A stretch of DNA of 64,000 nt from Lachnospira sp900551945 (GCA_048380335.1 DBFCCI010000022.1:1-64000); one strand, 5' to 3'. Shown: positions 44,955 to 55,005, counted from the stretch's first letter. Made by a program: numbers and translations. The notes: generated from the letters alone by a model not told the origin.

Positions 44955-45893
44955 ATGGAGTTTAAACACAAGTCAGTATTATTAGAAGAAACAATTGAAA
45001 ATCTTAACATAAAACCTGACGGAATATATGTTGATGGAACTCTTGGTGGTGGTGGTCATTCATATCATATAGCGGAAAGACTTTCATCAAAGGGTCGTTT
45101 GATTGGAATTGACCAAGACGCAGATGCTATAGCAGCAGCAACAAAAAGACTAGAGCCTTTTAGTGATAGAGTTACTATAGTCAGAAACAATTATTGCAAT
45201 TTTGAACAAGTTTTAAAAAGTCTGTCAATTGACAAAGTTGATGGAATTGTGTTAGACCTCGGCGTATCATCATATCAACTTGATACAGCTCAAAGAGGTT
45301 TTACTTACAAAGTAGACGCACCGCTTGATATGAGAATGGACCAAAGACAACAGCTTACTGCAAAAGATATAGTAAATACATATAGCGAATTTGATTTGTA
45401 CAGGATTATAAGAGATTATGGTGAGGACAAGTTTGCTAAGAATATCGCAAAGCATATTGTAGCAGCAAGAAAGGAAAAGCCATTGGAAACGACTTTTGAG
45501 CTTAATGAAGTTATTAAAGCGGCTATTCCTATGAAGTTTAGGGCAGTAGGTGGACATCCTGCTAAAAAAACATTTCAAGCAATAAGAATAGAACTTAACC
45601 ATGAACTTGATGTACTTGAAAACTCTATAGATACTATGATAGACCATCTTAATGAAGATGGAAGGATATGTATTATAACATTCCATTCACTTGAAGATAG
45701 AATTGTTAAGACAAGGTTTAAGAATTGTGAGAACCCTTGTACATGTCCTAAAGAATTTCCAGTATGTGTATGTGGTAATAAGTCTAAAGGCAAGGTTATT
45801 ACAAGAAAGCCGATAGTTCCATCACAAGAGGAATTGGAATTTAACAAAAGAGCAAAGAGTTCAAAATTAAGAGTTTTTGAAAGACATTTATAA
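44955..45893 (+). CDS. rsmH: 16S rRNA (cytosine-N4) methyltransferase RsmH
   Basis: Methylates N4 of C1402 in 16S rRNA. 312 aa: SAM motif DGTLGGGGHS near residue 24, LDLGVSSYQLD, RGFTY, and the C-terminal GGHPAKKTFQAIRIELN and ITFHSLEDRIVK signatures. First gene of the division/wall cluster (mraW position); mraZ, which often precedes it, is absent. SD AGAGGAAAAG lies before the ATG. Confidence 0.96.
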   Translation: MEFKHKSVLLEETIENLNIKPDGIYVDGTLGGGGHSYHIAERLSSKGRLIGIDQDADAIAAATKRLEPFSDRVTIVRNNYCNFEQVLKSLSIDKVDGIVLDLGVSSYQLDTAQRGFTYKVDAPLDMRMDQRQQLTAKDIVNTYSEFDLYRIIRDYGEDKFAKNIAKHIVAARKEKPLETTFELNEVIKAAIPMKFRAVGGHPAKKTFQAIRIELNHELDVLENSIDTMIDHLNEDGRICIITFHSLEDRIVKTRFKNCENPCTCPKEFPVCVCGNKSKGKVITRKPIVPSQEELEFNKRAKSSKLRVFERHL

Positions 45894-45998
45894 AAGAAAA
45901 AGATTGTAAAATCAAGATATCCTGACAGATATATAAGACTAAAGCTGGTAATAAGTAGTAGTACTATAAAAGTATAAGTAAGCATGGGAGGGTTAATA

Positions 45999-46517
45999 AT
46001 GGCACAGCGAAAAGGTAATGGAGTCGTCAAATATGATAATAAAAGAAAGTCAGAGGCATATGTTCGTGGAAATACTGTAAGAAAACTTCATATTGCAGAA
46101 CCATTTTCAAATGAACCAATGTCACCTGAGGAGTACGTTGAAAAAAGAAAAAGAAGAACAGCTCAAGAAAAGAAAATAAGACGTGCTAATAGAATGAATT
46201 TCCTTTATACAGTAGCAGTGTTAGGTGTTGTTGCTTTGATGTTTACAATATGTTATCAATATCTTAATATGCAGGCTTCAGTAAAGAACAGTGCGTCAGA
46301 GATAGCACAGCTTGAGCAACAGCTTGCAAAGATAAAAGCTTCTAATGATGAAGAAGAACAAGAGATTAATGCTAGTATCGACTATGATGCGATATATAAT
46401 ACTGCTGTAAATGAACTAGGTATGATATATCCTGAAAGAAATCAAGTTATTACATACGATGCAGGTGTTAGCGAATACGTTAAACAATATCAGGACATTC
46501 CTGAACAGGATAAATAA
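45999..46517 (+). CDS. ftsL: FtsL-like cell division protein
   Basis: A 172-aa bitopic protein: a basic cytoplasmic N-terminus (1-67), one TM (about 68-87), then an extracellular coiled coil (about 90-125) and acidic tail. Position between rsmH and a class B PBP, plus topology, identify it as FtsL, which forms the FtsQ-L-B divisome complex. Sequence similarity within the family is always low. ATG 45999 is chosen because GGGAGG lies just upstream; the longer frame from 45984 contains the SD. Confidence 0.75.
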   Translation: MAQRKGNGVVKYDNKRKSEAYVRGNTVRKLHIAEPFSNEPMSPEEYVEKRKRRTAQEKKIRRANRMNFLYTVAVLGVVALMFTICYQYLNMQASVKNSASEIAQLEQQLAKIKASNDEEEQEINASIDYDAIYNTAVNELGMIYPERNQVITYDAGVSEYVKQYQDIPEQDK

Positions 46518-46695
46518 TTATATAAATGATTGAATGAAGCTTATTTCGTTAAAATATATTGTTTAATCTTTGATTGTGTGTTAATCTTTTGAAAATTTAC
46601 AGATAATGAAAAAGTATTTCAAATGTTTTTGCAGATGGAATAGTGATGATGACACATGGAGTATATTTAAAAATTCTCAGGAAATGGTGATTTTA

Positions 46696-48639
46696 ATGAA
46701 CGATAATAATAATAGAGGTAGAACAAGAACTGACAGACAAAGAATGAGCAGACGAAAAGAGAATAAATACCGAAGAAAAAAGGCGATGCTTAAAAGAGTG
46801 AATAAGAAATTAAGCGTCGCTTTTGGTATTTTAGCAGTAATGCTTTTAGTGCTTATATGGAGAATAGCATCAATTAATTACAAAGATGGCGATAAGTATT
46901 CAAAAGCAGTATTAGACCATCAGTCATATACGTCTACACAGATTTCATATAAGCGAGGTCAAATTCAAGACCGTAATGGAACGGTGTTTGCATATAGCGA
47001 AAAAGTATATAATCTTATATTTGACCCAAAGATTGTATTATCTGATGAAAGATTTAAAGAGCCAACACTTAATGCACTAGATAAGTGTTTTGGTTCTTTA
47101 GGGATTACTCGTGAAAAGTTAGAAAATATTCTTGCAACAAAGCCCGATAGTAGATATGAACAGTTATATAAGACACTTACAAGTGACCAGGTTGCTGAAT
47201 TTAAGGATATGTTAAGTGATACAGAGAATAATCCATTTATTAAGGGTGTGTGGTTTGAAGACTCATACATAAGAAAGTATCCATTTTCAACTCTTGCTTG
47301 TAATGTTGTAGGTTATGCAAGTAGTGCTAACGGTGGTGAGCTTGGACTTGAGTATTATTATGATGACGAATTGTCAGGTGTTGATGGTGTATCGTACAGT
47401 TATGTTGATGACAATCTCGATGTAAAAGAAACGACTAAGAATGCAACAGATGGTAATAACATAGTAACAACAATTGATTATGGCGTACAAAGTATTATTG
47501 AAAAACGTATCAAAGCATACAACGATGTGAGTCCATCAAAAACTACAGCAGTTCTTGTAATGGACCCTAATAATGGCGAAGTTCTTGGAATGGCAAGTAC
47601 ACCATTTTTTGACCTTAATCAGCCTAGAAGTCTTACAGGTGTATATTCAGATGAAGCTATTGCAAAGATGACAGATGAACAAAAGTCAGAAGCTTTGTAT
47701 ACAGCATGGAAAAATTATTGTATTTCTAATATTTATGAGCCGGGTTCAACGTTTAAGCCTTTTACGGTAGCGGCAGGGCTTGAAGAAGGAATAATACACG
47801 ATGGAGATACACTTTATTGTAATGGATATGAAGTTGTTGGCGGATATACAATAAAGTGCCATGTTGCAAGTACAATAGGAAAACATGGTGAATTAACAAT
47901 AGAAGAAGCTCTTATGCAGTCTTGTAATCCAGCTATGATGCAGATAGCAGCAAAGCTTGGCAATGTAAGATTTGCACAGTATCAAGCACTTTTTGGCTTT
48001 GGTGCTAAGACTGGAATTGACCTCCCAGGTGAAGAAATGGGTATTACAAAGTCAGAAGATATGATAGAAACTGACGTTGCAACTAATTCATTTGGACAAG
48101 GTGTTAATGTTAATATGGTACAGATGGCGGCTGCTTTTAGTTCACTTATTAATGGTGGCAATTATTATCAGCCACACGTTGTAAAAAGAATTGAAAAGCC
48201 TTCAGGGGAAGTTGTCAAAACTTTTGATGCTACTTTAGTAAAACAGACTGTAACAAGTTCTACATCACAGTATTTGAAACGTTATCTTAAGTCAACAGTA
48301 GATGCAGGCCTTGCTATGAAGGCAGGTGTTACAGGCTATTCAATTGGTGGTAAGACTGGTACTGCGGAAAAAATACCGAGGTCAGACCACAGATGGCTTA
48401 TATCATTTATAGGCTTTGCACCAGTTGATGACCCTAAGTTTGTAATATATGTAATAATTGATGAGCCTGATGGAACAACAGGAACATCAGGAAGTTCAGG
48501 AGATGTGCTTACATTGTCGCATGATATATTAACAGACTTACTTCCATATATGAATGTTTATAAAGATATTCAAGCAGAAGAAGTTGATACATCGGAGGCA
48601 GAAGTTGAGCAGACAGTTCATACTGATATAGAGAATTAG
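46696..48639 (+). CDS. Class B penicillin-binding protein (FtsI/PBP2B-like transpeptidase)
   Basis: Septal peptidoglycan transpeptidase. About 647 aa: a basic N-terminus, one TM (about 35-55), PBP dimerisation domain, and transpeptidase domain with SxxK (STFK in YEPGSTFK), SCN and KTG (GGKTGTAEK). No PASTA domains. The start is uncertain: ATG 46696 is chosen, though frames from 46684 or 46606 are possible and none has a strong SD. It ends at palindrome F2c, which probably terminates transcription here. Confidence 0.9.
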   Translation: MNDNNNRGRTRTDRQRMSRRKENKYRRKKAMLKRVNKKLSVAFGILAVMLLVLIWRIASINYKDGDKYSKAVLDHQSYTSTQISYKRGQIQDRNGTVFAYSEKVYNLIFDPKIVLSDERFKEPTLNALDKCFGSLGITREKLENILATKPDSRYEQLYKTLTSDQVAEFKDMLSDTENNPFIKGVWFEDSYIRKYPFSTLACNVVGYASSANGGELGLEYYYDDELSGVDGVSYSYVDDNLDVKETTKNATDGNNIVTTIDYGVQSIIEKRIKAYNDVSPSKTTAVLVMDPNNGEVLGMASTPFFDLNQPRSLTGVYSDEAIAKMTDEQKSEALYTAWKNYCISNIYEPGSTFKPFTVAAGLEEGIIHDGDTLYCNGYEVVGGYTIKCHVASTIGKHGELTIEEALMQSCNPAMMQIAAKLGNVRFAQYQALFGFGAKTGIDLPGEEMGITKSEDMIETDVATNSFGQGVNVNMVQMAAAFSSLINGGNYYQPHVVKRIEKPSGEVVKTFDATLVKQTVTSSTSQYLKRYLKSTVDAGLAMKAGVTGYSIGGKTGTAEKIPRSDHRWLISFIGFAPVDDPKFVIYVIIDEPDGTTGTSGSSGDVLTLSHDILTDLLPYMNVYKDIQAEEVDTSEAEVEQTVHTDIEN

Positions 48640-48646
48640 TGACTAG

Positions 48647-48743
48647 GTAAGTAGGAAGATAATTTTATAGTTGATGGATAAAAGCTAAGAACTACTAAGC
48701 TTTTGCCATATACTATAAAATTATCTTCCTACTTACTTTTTTG
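48647..48743 (+). terminator. Family 2 minimal palindrome F2c, acting as terminator
   Basis: Perfect 25-bp arms (48647-48671 with 48712-48736) enclose TGATGGATAAAAGCT and AGCTTTTGCCATAT, the family 2 core without inserted hairpins. A T-run follows directly. It begins 7 nt after the PBP stop, so it should work as a strong terminator inside the division cluster. Confidence 0.85.
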
Positions 48744-48831
48744 CGTTGACGTTGAGAATATTGGTATAAAATAAACTTTTTTAGTATACATAAAAATAAG
48801 ATGTATTATAAAAATACATGAGAAAAGATAC

Positions 48832-48860
48832 TTGACATTATAGTAAAATATTACTATTAT
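48832..48860 (+). promoter_or_regulatory. Promoter of GGDEF gene
   Basis: TTGACA (48832-48837), 17-bp spacer, TATTAT (48855-48860), giving a leader of about 73 nt. With the upstream and downstream terminators this makes the GGDEF gene an independent transcription unit. Confidence 0.8.
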
Positions 48861-48939
48861 TAAAATTAGTGTTGTTGGAACGGCGGCGTGAAAAGTTTTA
48901 GTAACTGTATTAAAGAATAGGGTTGAAAGGCTTAGCATT

Positions 48940-50535
48940 ATGAATGAGGGTATATTACTTAATAGTTTATTAGAAAGCAGTAGTGATATTGTATGGATTA
49001 AAAATACAAGTTTAGAGTATACACATGTTAGTGATACTTTTTTAGAAGCTTTTGAAAAAACAAGAGAAGAAATAATTGGTAAACAAAGAAAAGAATATCG
49101 TTTGTTTGAATTTGAAGACCGTATTGATGATTGTGAGATTATTGACAAAGATATAGAGGTCGAAGATGACGAACTTATGATATATAAGGGAAAATATCAG
49201 ATGTTTCATGTAAAAAGACGAGCAATAAAAGATGAGGATGATAATATTGTAGGGCTTTTTGGAACAGCAACTCTTGATAGACATGCTGAAAGCGCCGGTC
49301 ATGCTTTTGAACTTGTTATGGAAGATATTCCTTATGGAATTATTGTAACTAATAAGGAAGGTATGATTATAAAGGTCAACAACAGATTAAGTGATTATCT
49401 ATTAGTTGATGGTGAGATACTTGGGCGTAATCTTTCAGATTTTAATCTTAAGAGAGATAGTCACAAGTATAATGATGCTAAGATAAGTAATGAACAACAT
49501 TCATTTAATTACTTTGGTAGAGAATACGGCTTTACAGTACAAAGAGTGCCACTCCACGATTTTAATGGAAAGATTGAAGGAGAAGTACTTGTATTAAGTG
49601 AGTTATCAGACGAGTATGAAAGAGTAAGAAGACAGTATAATGAAAAGTTTTCTAATGCGTTAAAGAACGCCTATGCTGAGATTATAGAGCTTGATTACCA
49701 TACAGATAGGGCAAAGTGTCTTTCAGATACAGGACATTTATTTGATTTTAGTGATATGTTTAGAACACAAAAAGAGTCTAATCTTCAAGATTTAAGAAAA
49801 GGTATGCGTGAATGTGTACAAAAAGACGATTTAGAAGTATTCGACAGCTTTTTTGAATTTGAGAATATTATTAATTATTTTCATGAGAATTTAAGTACAA
49901 TGATGGAAACTGAATTAAGAGTACTTAATAGACGAGGAAAATATGGTTGGCTGAGATTTTCTGTATCACAGATAAAGAACAGCAATGGAATTGTTACATA
50001 TCTTTGCTGTATTAAAGATATTGATGAAGAAAAGAGAGCAGAAAGAGATAGCTTAAGTACAGTATTTAATAGAGGTGCATTTGTTAAGAATGTAGAAAAT
50101 ATTTTGGCTGTAAGAGATAGAGATAGTGCGTGTGCTTTTTATATGATTGATATAGATAACTTTAAGTCAATCAATGATACTTATGGTCATAATACAGGCG
50201 ACCTTGTTATAAGAAATGTTGGAAAGATTATCAATAACATTTTTGCTAAAAAGGCAGTTTCAGGACGTATGGGCGGTGATGAATTTTCAGTATATCAAGA
50301 TGGAATAAATGATACATCAACAGTTTATAAACTTGCAGACCAGATAGTTGATGGCGTAAGGAATATGTCAGAGGAAATGAACCTTGATGAAAGTGTAACA
50401 GTAAGTGTAGGTATTACAATTGTTACATCGGGAAAAGTTACATTTGACGATATATATCAAGAAGCTGACAAGCAGTTGTACTGTTCTAAGAGAAAGTCTA
50501 AGAATTGTTATACAATATCAGAAGTAAAGTTTTAA
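48940..50535 (+). CDS. PAS-PAS-GGDEF diguanylate cyclase
   Basis: A 531-aa soluble protein: PAS 1 (about 1-110, DIVWIKNTSLEYTHVSDTFL), PAS 2 (about 120-225, YGIIVTNKEGMIIKVNNRLSDY), a third PAS-like region (about 240-365) and a GGDEF domain (about 370-531) with intact GRMGGDEFSVY and substrate residues in DIDNFKSINDTYGHNTGD. The RxxD inhibitory site is not seen, so product feedback may be absent. No membrane segment; the PAS domains imply an intracellular signal. It is placed inside the mur/fts cluster with its own promoter and terminator, which is unusual. Confidence 0.92.
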   Translation: MNEGILLNSLLESSSDIVWIKNTSLEYTHVSDTFLEAFEKTREEIIGKQRKEYRLFEFEDRIDDCEIIDKDIEVEDDELMIYKGKYQMFHVKRRAIKDEDDNIVGLFGTATLDRHAESAGHAFELVMEDIPYGIIVTNKEGMIIKVNNRLSDYLLVDGEILGRNLSDFNLKRDSHKYNDAKISNEQHSFNYFGREYGFTVQRVPLHDFNGKIEGEVLVLSELSDEYERVRRQYNEKFSNALKNAYAEIIELDYHTDRAKCLSDTGHLFDFSDMFRTQKESNLQDLRKGMRECVQKDDLEVFDSFFEFENIINYFHENLSTMMETELRVLNRRGKYGWLRFSVSQIKNSNGIVTYLCCIKDIDEEKRAERDSLSTVFNRGAFVKNVENILAVRDRDSACAFYMIDIDNFKSINDTYGHNTGDLVIRNVGKIINNIFAKKAVSGRMGGDEFSVYQDGINDTSTVYKLADQIVDGVRNMSEEMNLDESVTVSVGITIVTSGKVTFDDIYQEADKQLYCSKRKSKNCYTISEVKF

Positions 50536-50550
50536 TAAAACATAAAATAC

Positions 50551-50602
50551 AAACCCCATTAGTATATTAGTAGTATGTATTAATATATTAATGGGGTTTT
50601 TT
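50551..50602 (+). terminator. Terminator abutting the SpoVD-like start codon
   Basis: A 19-bp stem (50551-50569 with 50581-50599, one G-U), an 11-nt loop, and TTTTTT ending at 50602. The ATG of the next PBP is the very next base. The only SD-like sequence (GGGG) is inside the stem. Confidence 0.85.
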
Positions 50603-52324
50603 ATGAAACTGTATGCAAGACATAGAAAAAAGGCACTGGCACTTATAAGCATTGTGTTTGTTGTATTATTTACTCTTATAATAAAACTTATGCAGGTTAT
50701 GATATTTCAGTCTGAGTATTATTTTACTAAGGCACAAGCCTTACATGAGCGTGAAAGAAATATCAAAGCTTCAAGGGGAAATATTCTTGATACTAATGGT
50801 GTGGTGTTAGCTGCTAACAAAACAGTATGTACGATTTCCGTAATTCACAGTCAGATAAAAGATAAAGAAAGTGTTGTTAATATGCTTGTGAATGAACTAG
50901 GACTTGATAGACAAGAGGTGCTTAAAAAAGTTGAAAAGATTACTTCTATTGAAAGAATAGCTTCTAATGTAGAGAAAGAAGTAGGAGATAAGATAAGAGA
51001 GTATAATCTTGATGGTGTTAAGGTAGATGAAGATTACAAAAGGTATTATCCATTTTCAAGTTTAGCTTCAAAGGTGTTAGGCTTTACGGGAAGTGATAAT
51101 CAAGGAATAGTTGGTTTAGAAGCAAAATATGACGCATATTTGGCAGGAACTAGCGGACAGATACTTACACTTACAGATGCTTGGGGCGTAGAGATTGATG
51201 GTGCAGAAGAAAATAGAAAAGAACCCGTTGCAGGTAATGACTTGTATATAAGTATAGATTATAATATTCAAAAGTATGCTACACAGTTAGCGGAAAGAAC
51301 TAAGGAGGAAAAACAGGCGAAAAGTGTGTCAATTATTGTAATGAACCCACAAAATGGAGAAATTATGGCGATGGTTAATGCGCCAGAGTATGACCTTAAC
51401 AATCCTTATGAGCTGAATTTTGAGAGAAGTGAAGAACAGCTTTCAACACCTAAGATGGATTTGCTTAATAATATGTGGAGAAATTTCTGTATAAATGATA
51501 CATATGAGCCGGGTTCAATATTTAAAATGGTAACAGCAACGGCAGTTCTTGAAACTAAGCAGGCAACACTTAGTGATATGTTTACTTGCTCAGGTTATGC
51601 AGTAGTAGGGGATAGAAGAATAAGGTGTCATAAAATAGCAGGTCATGGTACACAAACATTTACACAGACTGTAATGAACTCTTGTAATCCTGCCTTTATT
51701 GAGTGGGGAAGACGTGTTGGAGTAGATAATTTTTATTTGTATATGAGCAAGCTTGGACTGCTTGAAAAAACAGGAATAGATATAGCAGGCGAAGCTTCTA
51801 CGATAATTCATAAAAAAGAAAATGTTGGAGAAGTAGAACTTGCAACAATGTCATTTGGGCAATCTTTTCAGATAACACCAATGCAAATGTTAAGAGCAGC
51901 CTGTGCTATTGTAAATGGTGGAAAGCTTATAACACCACATTTTGCGGTTAAGACAACAGACTCATCAGGAAATGTGGTGCAAGAATTTGCATATAATACA
52001 CAAGAAAATGCAATAGAAAAAGAAACAAGTGATACAATGCGTGATATATTAAGGCAGGTAGTTGAAGAAGGAGGAGGTAAAAAAGCATATATAGAAGGGT
52101 TTTCCATTGGTGGAAAGACAGCAACATCGCAAAAGCTTCCTAGAGGTTCTGGTAAATACATAGCCTCATTTATAGGCTTTGCACCAGTTAGTAATCCAAA
52201 AGTAATAGCAATGTGTATAATTGATGAGCCACAGGGAGTATATTATGGTGGAACGATTGCAGCACCAGTAATTAAAGAACTTTATGAAAATATATTACCT
52301 TATCTTGAAATATCTGTAGATTAA
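50603..52324 (+). CDS. Class B penicillin-binding protein, SpoVD-like, KTA variant
   Basis: Second transpeptidase of the cluster, 573 aa: basic start, one TM (about 12-32), dimerisation domain, transpeptidase domain with SxxK (SIFK in YEPGSIFK) and SCN. The third motif is KTA (GGKTATSQK) where most PBPs have KTG; I recall KTA in other clostridial SpoVD-like proteins. No PASTA domain is present, unlike B. subtilis SpoVD. It could serve division or the spore cortex. The start codon touches a terminator and no free SD is visible. Confidence 0.88.
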   Translation: MKLYARHRKKALALISIVFVVLFTLIIKLMQVMIFQSEYYFTKAQALHERERNIKASRGNILDTNGVVLAANKTVCTISVIHSQIKDKESVVNMLVNELGLDRQEVLKKVEKITSIERIASNVEKEVGDKIREYNLDGVKVDEDYKRYYPFSSLASKVLGFTGSDNQGIVGLEAKYDAYLAGTSGQILTLTDAWGVEIDGAEENRKEPVAGNDLYISIDYNIQKYATQLAERTKEEKQAKSVSIIVMNPQNGEIMAMVNAPEYDLNNPYELNFERSEEQLSTPKMDLLNNMWRNFCINDTYEPGSIFKMVTATAVLETKQATLSDMFTCSGYAVVGDRRIRCHKIAGHGTQTFTQTVMNSCNPAFIEWGRRVGVDNFYLYMSKLGLLEKTGIDIAGEASTIIHKKENVGEVELATMSFGQSFQITPMQMLRAACAIVNGGKLITPHFAVKTTDSSGNVVQEFAYNTQENAIEKETSDTMRDILRQVVEEGGGKKAYIEGFSIGGKTATSQKLPRGSGKYIASFIGFAPVSNPKVIAMCIIDEPQGVYYGGTIAAPVIKELYENILPYLEISVD

Positions 52325-52387
52325 TAGTAAAATATTATAATATGTCTTATAATGTAACACTAATAATATTTAAGAATGGAGATAAGT

Positions 52388-53740
52388 ATGGATTTAAGTA
52401 ATAAAAAAGTAATGGTAGTAGGTACAGGAATAAGTGGAATAGGAGCAGTAAGTCTTCTTAATAAGGCAGGTGCAGATGTAATACTTTATGATGGCAACGC
52501 AAAGCTTGATATTAAAGAAGTTGAAAAAAAGTTAGGGGAAAATAAAGCTCAGATAATAATAGGAAAATTAGACGACAATATAACAGATATTGTAGATTTG
52601 CTTGTAATAAGTCCGGGAGTTCCTATTGATAGTGATATTGTACTTAAGTTTAAGCATGAAAATGTACCTGTATGGGGAGAGATAGAGCTTGCTTATAGCT
52701 TTGATAAGGGAAAGGTTATTGCTATTACAGGAACAAATGGAAAGACAACAACTACAGCCCTTGTAGGAGAGATAGTAAAAGAATACGAAAATGAAACATT
52801 TGTAGTAGGAAATATTGGCAATCCATATACTAAAGAAGTGTTAAAGACTTCAGAAAAGTCATATACTGTTGCAGAAATTAGTAGTTTTCAGTTAGAAACT
52901 GTACATAAGTTCCACCCAATTGTAAGCGCAATACTTAATATTACACCAGACCATCTTAACAGACATCATACAATGGAATGTTACGCACAGACAAAAGAGA
53001 TGATAAGCTATAATCAGAATAGAAAAGATGTGTGTGTACTCAATTATGATGATGAAATTCTTAGAGAATTTGGCAAAAAATGTAGTGCCAATGTCGTATG
53101 GTTTGGAAGAATTAACAGACCAGAAGTCGGTGCATTTTTAGATGGCGATATTATAAAGTATACAGATGGCGAAAATGTAGAAGATATGCTTAATGTAAAT
53201 GATATGAACCTTATAGGTACACATAACTATGAAAATGTTATGGCAGCAATTTGTATTGCAAAGGCAGCCGGCGTTCCAGATGATATCATTATAAGAGTTG
53301 TAAAGCAATTTAAGGCAGTTGAGCATAGAATAGAATTCGTAGCTTCTAAAAATGACGTACTTTATTATAATGACTCAAAGGGGACTAATCCAGAGGCAGC
53401 AGTTAAAGCAATTGAAGCTATGTCAAGACCTACTATACTTATTGGTGGTGGTTATGATAAAGGCTCTGAATTTGATTTGTATGTTAAGGCATTTAAGGGC
53501 AGAGTTAAAAAGCTTGTACTTATCGGACAGACAAGTGATAAAATTGCACAAACAGCAATTAAATATGGCTTTACTGATATTATTAAAGCTGATTCTTTAA
53601 AAGAAGTAGTTGATATATGCGCAAGAGAAGCTCAACCGGGAGATGCTGTATTGCTTTCACCAGCATGTGCAAGTTGGGGGATGTTTGATAATTATGAACA
53701 GAGAGGCAGAATGTTCAAAGAATATGTAAATGCTCTTTAA
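52388..53740 (+). CDS. murD: UDP-N-acetylmuramoylalanine--D-glutamate ligase
   Basis: Adds D-Glu to UDP-MurNAc-L-Ala. 450 aa: N-terminal UDP-binding Rossmann domain (MVVGTGISGIGAV), P-loop GTNGKTTT, central NITPDHLNRH and C-terminal YYNDSKGTNPEA and LLSPACASWGMFDNYEQRG. ATG 52388 has GGAGA 5 nt upstream; an in-frame ATG at 52376 overlaps that SD. It is followed by ftsW after 12 nt. Confidence 0.96.
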   Translation: MDLSNKKVMVVGTGISGIGAVSLLNKAGADVILYDGNAKLDIKEVEKKLGENKAQIIIGKLDDNITDIVDLLVISPGVPIDSDIVLKFKHENVPVWGEIELAYSFDKGKVIAITGTNGKTTTTALVGEIVKEYENETFVVGNIGNPYTKEVLKTSEKSYTVAEISSFQLETVHKFHPIVSAILNITPDHLNRHHTMECYAQTKEMISYNQNRKDVCVLNYDDEILREFGKKCSANVVWFGRINRPEVGAFLDGDIIKYTDGENVEDMLNVNDMNLIGTHNYENVMAAICIAKAAGVPDDIIIRVVKQFKAVEHRIEFVASKNDVLYYNDSKGTNPEAAVKAIEAMSRPTILIGGGYDKGSEFDLYVKAFKGRVKKLVLIGQTSDKIAQTAIKYGFTDIIKADSLKEVVDICAREAQPGDAVLLSPACASWGMFDNYEQRGRMFKEYVNAL

Positions 53741-53752
53741 AGGCGGAGATAT

Positions 53753-54907
53753 ATGGGAAGAAAAGTTAAAAAAGAAGTAAAAAGGCTGTACTTTGATTAT
53801 AGCCTATTGTTTGTTACAATTTTTCTGGCGGCATTTGGTATTGTAATGATTTACAGTACAAGTTCATATACAGCGCAGATGAATTATGGTTCGTCAGAGT
53901 ATTATTTTTATAAACAACTTCAATATACATTAATGGGCTTTGTAGTAATGTATATTGCATACAAGATAGATTATCATGTGTGGAAAAAACTGTGGAAGCC
54001 AATACTGGCAATTGGTGTAATACTTATGTTTGCGCTTATTCCTTTTGGAACAACAGTAAATGGTGCTAAAAGATGGATACGATTTTTAGGAATAGGTGTT
54101 CAGCCTGCCGATGTAGTTAAAGTAGTTGTAATTATAGTTACATCTGTTATGATATGTGCCTTAGGTAAAAATATGCGTAAGTTTAAGTATGTTTTATTGG
54201 TTATATTTGCTACAGGTGTTACATTTGCAGGACTTGTATTCGTTATTTCTAATAACTTAAGTAGTGCGATTATTATATTTTTAATACCTTGTGTTATGAC
54301 TTTCGTGGCATATCCGGGGTATATGATATATGGAGTACTTGCAGGTGTTAGTGCAGTTGCAGGTGTGTTTGGATATAATATACTCACTCAAATAGCACAT
54401 ACAGCAGAGTCTACAGGTGATTTCAGATTTAGACGACTTTTAGTGTGGCTTAATCCAGAAAATTATGCAAGTGGAACGGGATATCAGACAGTGCAGGCTT
54501 TATATGCAATAGGTTCTGGTGGGCTTTTTGGTAAAGGCTTAGGCAAAAGTCTTCAAAAGTTAGGATTTATTCCTGAGTCACAAAATGATATGATATTTTC
54601 TATTATATGTGAAGAATTAGGGCTTTTTGGAGCTATCTGTATAATACTTGTTTTTATGCTTATGTTGTGGAGAATTATACACATATCAAGAAATGCGACA
54701 GATTTATTTGGCTCAATGATATCTGTTGGAGTATTTGCACATATAGCAATTCAGGTGGTGTTGAACATAGCCGTAGTAACGAATTTTATACCTAATACAG
54801 GTGTATCACTTCCATTTATAAGTTATGGTGGAACGAGTATGGTAATACTGTTATTTGAAGTTGGAATTGTGTTAAATGTTTCAAGTACAATAAAGCTTGA
54901 ACGATAA
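53753..54907 (+). CDS. ftsW: Lipid II polymerase FtsW (SEDS family)
   Basis: Septal SEDS glycosyltransferase, 384 aa with about ten TM helices. Family signatures are GAKRWIRFLGIGVQPADVVK, a large extracellular loop with RRLLVWLNPENYASGTGYQ, PESQNDMIFSIICEELG and the C-terminal NTGVSLPFISYGGTS. It is adjacent to murD and partners with the class B PBPs encoded upstream. GGCGGAG precedes the ATG. Confidence 0.95.
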   Translation: MGRKVKKEVKRLYFDYSLLFVTIFLAAFGIVMIYSTSSYTAQMNYGSSEYYFYKQLQYTLMGFVVMYIAYKIDYHVWKKLWKPILAIGVILMFALIPFGTTVNGAKRWIRFLGIGVQPADVVKVVVIIVTSVMICALGKNMRKFKYVLLVIFATGVTFAGLVFVISNNLSSAIIIFLIPCVMTFVAYPGYMIYGVLAGVSAVAGVFGYNILTQIAHTAESTGDFRFRRLLVWLNPENYASGTGYQTVQALYAIGSGGLFGKGLGKSLQKLGFIPESQNDMIFSIICEELGLFGAICIILVFMLMLWRIIHISRNATDLFGSMISVGVFAHIAIQVVLNIAVVTNFIPNTGVSLPFISYGGTSMVILLFEVGIVLNVSSTIKLER

Positions 54908-55005
54908 AATACTATACTGTGACAATAGTGAATTATTTATTTTTAATACAACATTTTAAATTTACTGAATATAATAATATATAGTATCGACCGGAGGCTG
55001 TTATT

